DNA of 5,304 nt from an uncultured Blautia sp. GTDB taxonomy: Bacteria > Bacillota > Clostridia > Lachnospirales > Lachnospiraceae. Shown here piece by piece: positions 1 through 5,304 of this stretch (the stretch's first letter is position 1; each line of letters begins with the position of its first letter). Location of the stretch: the NCBI GenBank assembly GCA_902476765.1, contig CABSEJ010000201.1:1-5304 (forward strand), given 5' to 3'. The position numbers and the translations under genes were made by a program. The notes under the pieces are model-generated. The model saw only the letters and a list, made by a program, of their open reading frames with translations, did no database searches and was not told the DNA's origin.

Positions 1-244
1 GCTTTTCCACACATTCCTGAAATATCCGGTACACCTCCTGGCGGTTTCCTAAATCGCCTTTTACCCCATGGCAGACATAACCCTTCTGGCAGAACTCCTC
101 TGCCACCTGGAACACCTTGTCTGAGGTTCCTACAATCGCAACCTCACAGCCTGCCTCCAGATATCCCTCGGCCATTCCATAGCCAAGGCCTCTGGTTCCG
201 CCGGTGACAATGGCTTTTTTTCCTTTAATGTCAAAAAGATTCAT
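1..244 (-). CDS. SDR-family NAD(P)-dependent oxidoreductase, 3' end beyond window (partial)
   Basis: These are the first 81 codons of a short-chain dehydrogenase/reductase; the rest lies left of the window. The protein starts MNLFDIKGKKAIVTGGTRGLG, with the classical dinucleotide-binding TGxxxGxG motif at residues 14-21 (TGGTRGLG) and an Asp-Leu pair at residues 64-65, where SDRs contact the adenine ring. The Rossmann beta-alpha-beta start right at the N-terminus supports this ATG. Its A is also the last base of the dehydratase stop codon (TAATG), so the two are probably translationally coupled; a purine-rich AAAGGCGG lies about 12 nt upstream, inside the dehydratase gene. The start resembles the gluconate 5-dehydrogenase / 2-deoxy-gluconate 3-dehydrogenase (KduD-like) branch of classical SDRs. 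The catalytic Ser-Tyr-Lys residues are outside the window, so activity and substrate are unproven. Next to a sugar-acid dehydratase, oxidation or reduction of a keto-deoxy sugar acid is the natural inference. Confidence 0.9.
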   Translation of the reverse strand, partial: MNLFDIKGKKAIVTGGTRGLGYGMAEGYLEAGCEVAIVGTSDKVFQVAEEFCQKGYVCHGVKGDLGNRQEVYRIFQECVEK

Positions 245-1962
245 TATTCCATGTATCCGCCTTTCATAGGTGATACAGCCTTATCAGAGAAAATCTTTAA
301 AGCACCCTTCTGATATTTCAGAGGTCTTGGTGTCCATTTGCTCTTTCTCTCTTTGAGAATCTCGTCAATTTCTTCCTGGGTCTTCTTCTCTCCTGCAATG
401 CCTACCAGGCGAAGAATACGTTTTGGAATATTTACCTCAATCAAATCTCCCTCTTCTACCAGGGCGATAGGGCCGCCGGATGCTGCTTCAGGAGAAATAT
501 GTCCGATAGCCGGGCCCTTAGAAGCACCGGAGAATCTGCCGTCTGTCAGAAGGGCAATGGAAGCTCCCAGTTCCGGGTCAGAAGCAATGGCCTCTGTGGT
601 ATAGAACATTTCCGGCATACCGCTTCCCTTAGGTCCTTCGTAGCGGATGATAACTGCGTCTCCCGGTTTGATTTCATGGGTGAGAACAGCATGGATGGCA
701 TCCTCCTCACAGTCAAAAGGCCGGGCCTTTAAGGTTGCCTCAAACATTTCCTTAGGCACTACCGTATGCTTTACTACAGCGCCGTCTGGGCAGAGATTTC
801 CGTAAAGAACTGCAATGCTGCCGTCTGTACCGAAAGGCTTGTCAAAGGGCCGGATAACATCCTCTCTCTTTAAGCCCACCTTAGCCAGGTAAGCGTCGCA
901 TTTATCATAAAAGCCGTTTTTCTTCAAATCCTCCAGGTTTTCTCCCAGAGTCTTCCCGGTAACTGTCATCACGTCTAAGTGAAGCATTTCTTTGATTTCT
1001 TCCATAATGGTAGGAACACCGCCTGCATAATAGAAGAACTGTGCCGGCCACTCTCCTGCAGGGCGGATATTCAGCAGATAGTGAGCGCCCCTGTGAAGCC
1101 GGTCAAAGGTATTTCCGTCAATCTCAATGCCAAATTCACGGGCAATAGCCGGAAGATGAAGCAGAGAGTTTGTGGAGCCTGAGATTGCTGCATGGACCAT
1201 AATAGCGTTCTCAAAAGACTTCATGGTTACAATCTTATCCGGTGTCAAATCATGCTCTGCCAGCCATACAGCCTGTTTTCCGGCCTGTCTTGCCACTTCT
1301 CTTAAATCCGGGCTGGTGGCAGGCATCAGTGCGCTTCCGGGAAGCATAAGGCCTAATGCCTCTGCCATAATCTGCATGGTGGAAGCAGTTCCCATAAAAG
1401 AACATGCGCCGCAGGATGGGCAGGCATTCTGTTTGTAATAAGTAAGCTTTTCCTCTGTAATTTCCCCTCTTTCGCACATGGCGCTGTACTTTCCAATCTG
1501 CTCCAGTGTCAAAAGGTCAGGGCCGGCATCCATAACTCCGGTAACCACGATAGAAGGAATGTTTACTCTTCCCACTCCCATCAGATGGGCAGGCATTCCT
1601 TTGTCACAGCTTGCAATAAACACACCGGCGTCGAAAGGTGTGGCATTGGCATGAATCTCAATCATATTGGCAATCATATCTCTGGATGCCAGAGAGTAAT
1701 TGATTCCGTCATGTCCCTGGGCCTCGCCGTCGCACATATCTGTGGTAAAATATCTTGCACCGTGTCCTCCGGCCTCTGCGATTCCCTTTCTGGCTTCTTC
1801 TACCAGCTCCAGCAAATGTCCGCTTCCGGGATGGCTGTCTCCAAAGGTGCTTTCAATAATAACCTGGGGCTTTGACAAGTCCTCTACCTTCCATCCGGTA
1901 CCCAGACGCAGAGGGTCTAATTCCGGAGCGATTTTTCTAAGTTCCTGACTTCTCAGCTTCAT
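244..1962 (-). CDS. IlvD/Edd-family dehydratase, probably a sugar-acid (aldonate) dehydratase
   Basis: This 572-residue protein is a full-length cytoplasmic Fe-S dehydratase of the IlvD/Edd family, which removes water from 2,3-dihydroxy acids to give 2-keto-3-deoxy acids. Visible motifs: TDMCDG at 74-79, with D78 at the usual first Mg position; CDKGMP at 119-124, with C119 as Fe-S ligand, D120 as Mg ligand and K121 as the lysine that is carbamylated in the family; CPSCGAC at 181-187, with C187 at the conserved Fe-S position, followed by MGTASTM; MPE at 449-451, with E451 as Mg ligand; and TDGRFSG at 473-479, with S478 as catalytic base. The GTASTM and GPKGSGMPEM wording and the catabolic setting favour a sugar-acid dehydratase over the isoleucine-valine pathway enzyme, and no ilvBNC genes are nearby. 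The cysteine found in [2Fe-2S] members at the N-terminal PC position is replaced by PG (residues 45-46). The start is supported by GAGGAG at 1972-1977, 9 nt upstream. Substrate unknown; gluconate, galactonate, xylonate and arabinonate are all possible. Confidence 0.93.
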   Translation of the reverse strand: MKLRSQELRKIAPELDPLRLGTGWKVEDLSKPQVIIESTFGDSHPGSGHLLELVEEARKGIAEAGGHGARYFTTDMCDGEAQGHDGINYSLASRDMIANMIEIHANATPFDAGVFIASCDKGMPAHLMGVGRVNIPSIVVTGVMDAGPDLLTLEQIGKYSAMCERGEITEEKLTYYKQNACPSCGACSFMGTASTMQIMAEALGLMLPGSALMPATSPDLREVARQAGKQAVWLAEHDLTPDKIVTMKSFENAIMVHAAISGSTNSLLHLPAIAREFGIEIDGNTFDRLHRGAHYLLNIRPAGEWPAQFFYYAGGVPTIMEEIKEMLHLDVMTVTGKTLGENLEDLKKNGFYDKCDAYLAKVGLKREDVIRPFDKPFGTDGSIAVLYGNLCPDGAVVKHTVVPKEMFEATLKARPFDCEEDAIHAVLTHEIKPGDAVIIRYEGPKGSGMPEMFYTTEAIASDPELGASIALLTDGRFSGASKGPAIGHISPEAASGGPIALVEEGDLIEVNIPKRILRLVGIAGEKKTQEEIDEILKERKSKWTPRPLKYQKGALKIFSDKAVSPMKGGYME

Positions 1963-2020
1963 AAAAATAATCTCCTCTTTTTTGAAAAATGTGTACAGTT
2001 ACCAGGAATTTCTTACCGTC

Positions 2021-2035
2021 GTCACACGTCATACT
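2021..2035 (-). promoter_or_regulatory. Candidate GntR operator in the dehydratase leader
   Basis: On the minus strand this reads AGTATGACGTGTGAC. It contains TATGACGT, which recurs at both candidate operators of the permease promoter. The site also holds two adjacent GTnnnAC units (GTATGAC, GTGTGAC), matching the core of FadR-subfamily GntR operators (TnGTnnnACnA). It would lie at about +6 to +20 from the predicted start of dehydratase transcription, where a bound repressor would block initiation or early elongation. Operator function is inferred. Confidence 0.5.
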
Positions 2036-2046
2036 TCTTATGTTTA

Positions 2047-2075
2047 ATACTACCACTTTTCCCTCATCCGGTCAA
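2047..2075 (-). promoter_or_regulatory. Predicted sigma-A promoter of the dehydratase-SDR unit
   Basis: The minus strand has TTGACC (2070-2075), a 17-bp spacer and TAGTAT (2047-2052), which are 5/6 and 4/6 matches to the vegetative consensus. The -35 begins at the base directly after the regulator's stop codon. The expected start near 2040 gives a leader of about 78 nt before the dehydratase ATG. No terminator separates the regulator from this promoter, so readthrough from the regulator may add to expression. Confidence 0.6.
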
Positions 2076-2780
2076 CTAATTTCTGCCAAAAATATCCTCT
2101 ATTTTATCCTTATTCGCCTGGAGATGTTCCACCATGGCAGCTCTGGCTCTTTCACTGTCCCGGTCCCGGATTGCATCCACCACTAACTGATGGGTCCGCA
2201 CCGTTTCCCGGACCAGAGCCAAATCCGTAACCTCTATAAAAACCGATACACCGGCCTGAATCACAGGAACCAGTTTAGGCATGACAGAGTTTTTGCTGAT
2301 TTTGGCAATCTTTTCATGAAACTCTATGTCCTTAGCCATGTGCTGCTCTCCTCTGCTGCAAAGGTCCGCTACTTCATCCTCTATTTCCTGCAGCTCCTGC
2401 AGCTCCTGGTCGGTAATCCGCATGGCAGCCAAAGCTGCGATTTCCGGCTCAATCATCAGACGAACCTCGCACAAATCCAAAGCCAGTCTTTTCTTGTCCT
2501 TCACAAAGGCAAATCCTAATGGGTCATCTACTATACCAGGGTGTCTGCATACAAAGGTTCCTCTTCCTCTTTTGATTTCCAGCACGTTTCTGGAAACCAG
2601 GATTTTTACGGCTTCACGGATGGTTCCTCTTCCCACAGAAAGCTGCTGGGCCATTTCAAATTCATTTGGCAGCTTATCTCCTGATTTCAGCTCTCTGTCT
2701 TTAATCAGGTTCATAATCTGCTCTGCTACCTGCTGAGGAAGGAGTTTTTTGCTGTTGTTTAGGGATTCTAGTTTCGTCAT
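2076..2780 (-). CDS. GntR-family transcriptional regulator, FadR subfamily (FCD domain)
   Basis: This 234-residue DNA-binding regulator has the usual FadR-subfamily length. Residues about 14-80 form the GntR winged helix-turn-helix: LPQQVAEQI, then LKSGDKLPNEFEMAQQLSVG with RGTIREAVKIL as recognition helix, then the wing RGRGTFV at 71-77. Residues about 100-225 form an all-helical FCD ligand domain with the metal/ligand-binding set D151-x3-H155, H197 and H219, which binds small carboxylates, often through a divalent metal. The gene sits between the permease and the dehydratase, so it most likely represses both and is released by the sugar acid or a keto-deoxy intermediate. An AAGGA about 11 nt upstream of the ATG is a modest ribosome binding site. 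The stop is TAG. A 9-bp tandem repeat near 2387-2408 encodes QELQELQE, an ordinary helix in this family. Family assignment is secure; target and ligand are inferred. Confidence 0.95.
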   Translation of the reverse strand: MTKLESLNNSKKLLPQQVAEQIMNLIKDRELKSGDKLPNEFEMAQQLSVGRGTIREAVKILVSRNVLEIKRGRGTFVCRHPGIVDDPLGFAFVKDKKRLALDLCEVRLMIEPEIAALAAMRITDQELQELQEIEDEVADLCSRGEQHMAKDIEFHEKIAKISKNSVMPKLVPVIQAGVSVFIEVTDLALVRETVRTHQLVVDAIRDRDSERARAAMVEHLQANKDKIEDIFGRN

Positions 2781-2806
2781 AATCTTGTCCGTCCTTATTT
2801 TTCAAT

Positions 2807-2834
2807 CTATATGTGTATAACTATATGTGTATAA
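2807..2834. repeat. Perfect 14-bp tandem repeat in the regulator leader
   Basis: CTATATGTGTATAA occurs twice head to tail on the plus strand (2807-2820 and 2821-2834) with no mismatch. It lies between the predicted promoter and the ATG of the GntR/FCD regulator, at about +17 to +44. At the junction it forms GTATAAC, which matches the GTnnnAC core and differs by one base from the GTATGAC of the other candidate operators. It could be an autoregulatory site or an AT-rich slippage duplication. Confidence 0.6.
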
Positions 2835-2856
2835 GGCCAAAAAGCCTCCGACTGGT

Positions 2857-2885
2857 ATTATAACAGAGCTTCCTCAATTATGCAA
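2857..2885 (-). promoter_or_regulatory. Predicted extended -10 promoter of the GntR/FCD regulator
   Basis: The minus strand carries a perfect TATAAT (2857-2862) preceded by TG one base upstream (TGTTATAAT, an extended -10). A weak -35, TTGCAT (2880-2885), sits at the ideal 17-bp spacing. The expected start is near 2850, giving a leader of about 70 nt. The -35 overlaps the distal foot of the permease terminator, so the two units are packed with no spare sequence. Confidence 0.65.
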
Positions 2886-2920
2886 AAAGACACCGGAGCT
2901 TTGTTCCGATGTCTTTTTGC
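2882..2920 (-). terminator. Intrinsic terminator after the GntP permease
   Basis: A 16-bp stem pairs 2882-2897 with 2905-2920 around a 7-nt loop, beginning 19 nt past the permease stop. In the minus-strand transcript all positions pair, counting one G-U; in the plus-strand transcript the same position is a C-A mismatch, so the hairpin suits minus-strand transcription. The 3' arm ends in five U residues then GCA, so the U-tract lies within the stem base. It may also work partly in the other direction. Confidence 0.85.
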
Positions 2921-2938
2921 TTGGTACTGCACTATGTA

Positions 2939-4327
2939 TTACATCATAAGACCAGGCAAGAATCCCTGGAACAATGAGAGAATAGATACAAATATTAAGA
3001 TGGTAACACCTGCCACGAAACCGCCCAGGGTCCATCCACGGATGGTATCCTGCACAGAAATCTTAAAGAATCTGCTGATAGCCCAGAATCCGGAGTCGTT
3101 TGGCAGAGAAAGTCCGATACCGCCGGCGCAGATAGCAATGGCGCACAGAATCGGAGAAACACCGCAGGTTGCAATGGTGCTGGACAAAATAGCTGCTGTT
3201 GTCATAAGAGCAACAGTTGTGGAGCCCTGAGCGCAGCGGATAATCTGTGCAATCAGGAAGCAAAGCACCAGAATCGGAATATTGAACTGAGACAGGCTGC
3301 CTGCCACATAGTCAGCGATTCCGGTTGCCTGGAGAATCTTACCGAAAGCTCCGCCGGCACCTGTAATCAGAAGAATCAAACCAACCTGGTCTGCTGCTTC
3401 TGTCATAATGTCTGTGATACTGTTCTCCAGATATTTTCTGGAAATCAGAGCAGCGTAGATGACACCAATCATCATGGCAAAGTTCTTGTCACCGATAAAT
3501 TTCACAAAAGGTGTGATAGCAGCATCATCGCCCATAGCCAGAGGAACAAAGCTTCCCAGCAGAATCAGGATAATGGGAACCAGAAGGATGGACAGAGCCT
3601 TGCCTGCGCCCATTCTGTTTCTGTTTGCGGATTTTGCCATTGCAGCTTCTTCTGCTGCCAAATCATCAAAGGTGTAAAAATGTTTATTCTTCTGGTCCTG
3701 CTTATTCAGGAAAGAACCGTAAACAATACCGCCTACAATCATTCCCACGAAAGCAGAGATTAAAGCATAGAAGAAAAAGATACCGATTTCAATTCCCAGC
3801 TCGCCGGCTACAGCCAGAGGCGGAGCTGTGGGAAGCACCAGGGCGAAAGTACAGGTTGTGGCAACGGAAATCGCACAAGCAAAGTTTACCATAGAAATAC
3901 CTGTTTTCTTAGAAAGCACCCGGAGCATAGGAGCGAACATAATGTACACAACATCACCGAATACAGGGATACCTGTGATAAATCCGGAAACCGCTACGGC
4001 TATAGGAGATTTCTTCTCACCGAAGATTCCCAGAATCTTGTTGGAAATAGATTCAATACCGCCGGATTCAAACATGAACTTACCAAGCATAACACCAAGG
4101 CCGGTTACCATACCGATACTTCCCAAGGTGCTGCCGAAACCGTCTGTAACCGTAGACGCTACGTCAGGCAGTGGCATATTTACCAATATACCTGTGCCGA
4201 ATGCTGTAACCAGCAATGCAACAAATGCATTTAACTTAAACTTGATAATCAGCAACAATAAGACCACAATTGCCAGAAGAAAAATCCCAATCAACAATGG
4301 GCCTGTCACCATACCTCCTGAAAACAT
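2939..4327 (-). CDS. GntP-family gluconate/organic-acid permease
   Basis: This 462-residue integral membrane protein belongs to the GntP family of proton-coupled gluconate and related acid transporters; the family is usually about 440-460 residues with 12-14 membrane segments. Hydrophobic segments run throughout, starting at residues 10-29. There is one charged, probably cytoplasmic, loop at about 206-242 (SFLNKQDQKNKH to AKSANRNR). Family signatures are GIPVFGDVVYIMFAP at 119-133, TGAGGAFGKIL at 322-332, AQGSTTVALMTTAA at 366-379 and LPNDSGFW at 408-415. The ATG at 4327 is favoured because AAGGAGG (4335-4341) lies 7 nt upstream; ATG at residue 6 would be poorly spaced. It has its own promoter and terminator, so it is a single-gene unit. 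It probably imports the acid that the downstream dehydratase uses. Members also carry idonate, fructuronate, glycerate or D-serine, so the substrate is not fixed. Confidence 0.95.
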   Translation of the reverse strand: MFSGGMVTGPLLIGIFLLAIVVLLLLIIKFKLNAFVALLVTAFGTGILVNMPLPDVASTVTDGFGSTLGSIGMVTGLGVMLGKFMFESGGIESISNKILGIFGEKKSPIAVAVSGFITGIPVFGDVVYIMFAPMLRVLSKKTGISMVNFACAISVATTCTFALVLPTAPPLAVAGELGIEIGIFFFYALISAFVGMIVGGIVYGSFLNKQDQKNKHFYTFDDLAAEEAAMAKSANRNRMGAGKALSILLVPIILILLGSFVPLAMGDDAAITPFVKFIGDKNFAMMIGVIYAALISRKYLENSITDIMTEAADQVGLILLITGAGGAFGKILQATGIADYVAGSLSQFNIPILVLCFLIAQIIRCAQGSTTVALMTTAAILSSTIATCGVSPILCAIAICAGGIGLSLPNDSGFWAISRFFKISVQDTIRGWTLGGFVAGVTILIFVSILSLFQGFLPGLMM

Positions 4328-4378
4328 AATGTTTCCTCCTTTTTCATTTTTTTCTTTTCATTTCTTTTGTCTTGAAGT

Positions 4379-4394
4379 AGTATGACGTATGACT
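4379..4394. promoter_or_regulatory. Candidate GntR operator downstream of the permease transcription start
   Basis: The plus strand reads AGTATGACGTATGACT, an imperfect palindrome (AGT-nnn-ACGT-nnn-ACT) that also contains two tandem GTATGAC (GTnnnAC) units. It shares its first ten bases with the site in the dehydratase leader and lies at about +12 to +27 from the predicted permease transcription start, the same relative placement. Binding by the GntR/FCD regulator encoded at 2076-2780 is inferred. Confidence 0.5.
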
Positions 4395-4411
4395 TCTTTT
4401 TCCTTGTCACT

Positions 4412-4440
4412 ACTGTACCACATGAGACGTCATATGTCAA
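4412..4440 (-). promoter_or_regulatory. Predicted sigma-A promoter of the GntP permease
   Basis: The minus strand shows a consensus TTGACA (4435-4440), a 17-bp spacer and TACAGT (4412-4417), with TG one base before the -10 (TGGTACAGT, extended -10). The expected start is near 4405, leaving a leader of about 78 nt. An A/T-rich stretch lies just upstream and could act as an UP element. This is the best-formed promoter in the window. Confidence 0.75.
4421..4436. promoter_or_regulatory. Candidate operator between the -35 and -10 of the permease promoter
   Basis: CATGAGACGTCATATG is an interrupted 16-bp inverted repeat: CAT, two unpaired bases, GACGTC, two unpaired bases, ATG. Its minus strand includes TATGACGT, shared with the other two candidate operators. 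It fills most of the spacer and touches the -35, so a bound protein would exclude RNA polymerase. Function is inferred from position and motif recurrence. Confidence 0.5.
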
Positions 4441-4557
4441 GAAAGAAAAGTTATTCTATATATATATCATAAAAAATGAATCCTATTTTTGTGCAAATAA
4501 TACAAAAACAAGCTTGCAATCCAATATAAAAGCAGTTTATCCCTCTTAATTTTCCGG
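4441..4557. other. AT-rich intergenic stretch upstream of the permease promoter
   Basis: This non-coding stretch is rich in A and T, with an alternating TATATATATAT run at 4457-4467 and several A-tracts on either strand. I see no ORF, RNA gene or clear catabolite-response (cre) site. The part nearest 4441 could raise permease promoter strength as an UP element or curved DNA. The rest holds nothing I can name. Confidence 0.4.
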
Positions 4558-4718
4558 AGGGGCCGTCGCATTAAGCATATATAAGCATATATTAGGAATA
4601 TTTATACATTTTATGCGAATTTATCGAGTATAGCTTTGGGACCTTAGGCTCAAAGCGACGCAGACTGAGCAATAAAATGTATAAATATTCGCATATTTTG
4701 CTTAATGCGACGGCCCCT
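4558..4718. repeat. Two-tier palindromic element (MITE-like or structured RNA)
   Basis: The outer arms are a perfect 20-bp inverted repeat, 4558-4577 with 4699-4718 (core GGGGCCGTCGCATTAAGC). The inner arms are a perfect 19-bp inverted repeat, 4596-4614 with 4672-4690 (core AATATTTATACATTTTAT). A third small stem, 4633-4640 with 4649-4656 (GCTTTG...CAAAGC), caps the apex. The left arm carries a perfect 10-bp tandem repeat, TAAGCATATA (4572-4581 and 4582-4591). No U-tract follows on either strand, so it is not a standard terminator. TTTCC at 4551-4555 and 4718-4722 could be a short target duplication, but 5 bp is weak evidence. There is no ORF inside. It is most likely a non-autonomous palindromic repeat inserted between genes; a transcribed structured RNA is the alternative. 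Confidence 0.75.
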
Positions 4719-4759
4719 TTCCCTGATTTGATATACAGCTCTGTAAAAATGAAAAGACC

Positions 4760-5304
4760 CTACTGCAGGTTAAAATATTCCGGATATTTCTCCAATAACT
4801 CCTGAAATCCCTTCCGGTAAGTGCCCAGATGACTGTCATAAAAAGTCTTCAGCTGAAAGTCCGGCGTCATACCCAACAGCAATATATCAAAAATCTTCTT
4901 ATGTTCTTCATAAATATTTCCCAGCTCTGTATGGTTCATAATAGCGTCCACATACCGTACCCTGTCATAATGGGTGCTCACCCGCTTCACCGCAAACCAT
5001 GTCCTAGTCTTTCCCGCCAACTGATAAATTAACTGGTGAAAGCTGTCATCTAATTTAAAGAAACCGTCAATCCTCTCTTCCCCTTTCTCCAGGGCCTGCT
5101 TCTGCTTCTCCAGGTTTTCCCGAAGTCCGGCCATGGCCTCAAGAGATAAGTTACCGGCTAATCCACGGATAATTTCCGGCTCTATGACAGAACGGAGAAA
5201 ATGCCCCTCCTTCATGGTATCTATTTGAATATAAGAAATTTTGGAACCGCTCTGGGGATATACGTCTACCAGGAATTCTTCTTTCAGCATCAATACAGCC
5301 TCAT
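4760..5304 (-). CDS. GntR-family regulator with FCD domain, 5' end beyond window (partial)
   Basis: The frame is open to the window edge, giving 180 complete C-terminal codons before a TAG stop. The visible part begins at EAVLMLKEEFLV, the end of the GntR recognition helix, followed by the wing YPQSGSKIS. The real start is therefore about 50 residues further upstream, off the window; the TTG/ATG pair near 5288-5293 is internal. The FCD domain follows, with RSVIEPEI, D85-x3-H89 (DDSFH), H134 (EEHKKI) and H158 (DSHLG), counted from the first visible residue. This is the usual carboxylate/metal-binding set. It is a different protein from the other regulator in the window, diverging through most of the ligand domain. 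It may control the same sugar-acid genes or an upstream neighbour. No clear terminator follows it; a palindromic element begins about 40 nt downstream. Confidence 0.92.
   Translation of the reverse strand, partial: EAVLMLKEEFLVDVYPQSGSKISYIQIDTMKEGHFLRSVIEPEIIRGLAGNLSLEAMAGLRENLEKQKQALEKGEERIDGFFKLDDSFHQLIYQLAGKTRTWFAVKRVSTHYDRVRYVDAIMNHTELGNIYEEHKKIFDILLLGMTPDFQLKTFYDSHLGTYRKGFQELLEKYPEYFNLQ

Noticed and set aside
244..1962. Naming the dehydratase ilvD (branched-chain amino acid synthesis)
   Set aside because: Motif wording resembles sugar-acid dehydratases, and the neighbours are a GntP permease, GntR/FCD regulators and an SDR, not ilv or leu genes.
2387..2408. 9-bp tandem repeat CTGCAGCTC within the regulator gene
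   Set aside because: It encodes QELQELQE in an alpha helix common in FCD domains; it is in frame and explained by protein composition.
2326..2736. 136-codon open frame on the plus strand
   Set aside because: It lies wholly antisense to the well-supported GntR/FCD gene, is a low-complexity Ser/Cys-rich translation with no recognisable domain, and has no convincing ribosome binding site.
2880..3230. 116-codon plus-strand open frame starting in the terminator
   Set aside because: It begins inside the intrinsic terminator hairpin and continues antisense to the permease; no domain or upstream signal supports it.
3828..4385. 185-codon open frame on the plus strand
   Set aside because: It is antisense to the GntP permease, and its composition is what the reverse frame of hydrophobic codons gives. 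It also runs through the permease ribosome binding site and leader.
4558..4718. Palindromic element as an intrinsic terminator of the upstream regulator
   Set aside because: The stem is very long and no U-tract follows the outer arm on either strand. A termination effect is possible but not shown by the sequence.
4734..4745. Short palindrome TACAG-CT-CTGTA just past the partial regulator
   Set aside because: It has only five paired bases per arm, lacks a proper U-tract, and is easily expected by chance in AT-rich intergenic DNA.
4760..5293. Taking the TTG at 5291-5293 as the true start of the partial regulator
   Set aside because: The frame stays open to the window edge, and the residues before it (EAV) continue the GntR recognition helix, so the gene starts outside the window.

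Overview
The window looks like a sugar-acid catabolic locus from a low-to-mid GC Firmicute. A Lachnospiraceae-type gut clostridium is my best guess, based on strong AGGAGG-like ribosome binding sites, tight same-strand packing, the gene families and the general codon style. This is an impression and not a database assignment. Every gene lies on the minus strand, so transcription runs from high to low coordinates.

Layout in transcription order. First is the C-terminal three-quarters of a GntR/FCD regulator (4760-5304, start outside the window). Next is a 432-bp intergenic region (4328-4759) holding a large two-tier palindromic element (4558-4718), an AT-rich stretch, and a well-formed promoter with two candidate operators. 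A GntP-family organic/sugar-acid permease follows (2939-4327) and ends at a strong intrinsic terminator (2882-2920). A second, complete GntR/FCD regulator (2076-2780) has its own extended -10 promoter and a perfect 14-bp tandem repeat in its leader. Then come an IlvD/Edd-family dehydratase (244-1962), with its own promoter starting at the base after the regulator's stop codon, and the first 81 codons of a short-chain dehydrogenase/reductase (1-244) whose start codon overlaps the dehydratase stop by one base.

How the parts fit: the permease would import an aldonic or related sugar acid, the IlvD-type enzyme would dehydrate it to a 2-keto-3-deoxy acid, and the SDR would carry out a redox step on the acid or on its dehydration product. 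The complete regulator probably senses the pathway acid. The 8-mer TATGACGT occurs at both the permease and dehydratase promoters, in each case just downstream of the expected transcription start, and a third copy lies between the -35 and -10 of the permease promoter. This suggests one regulator represses both units. The substrate cannot be fixed from this window because no kinase, aldolase or hydrolase is present.

No CRISPR, tRNA, rRNA, phage or defence genes were seen. I found no clearly new biological system. The items most worth a second look are the shared operator set, the leader repeat and the palindromic element with a duplication in one arm.
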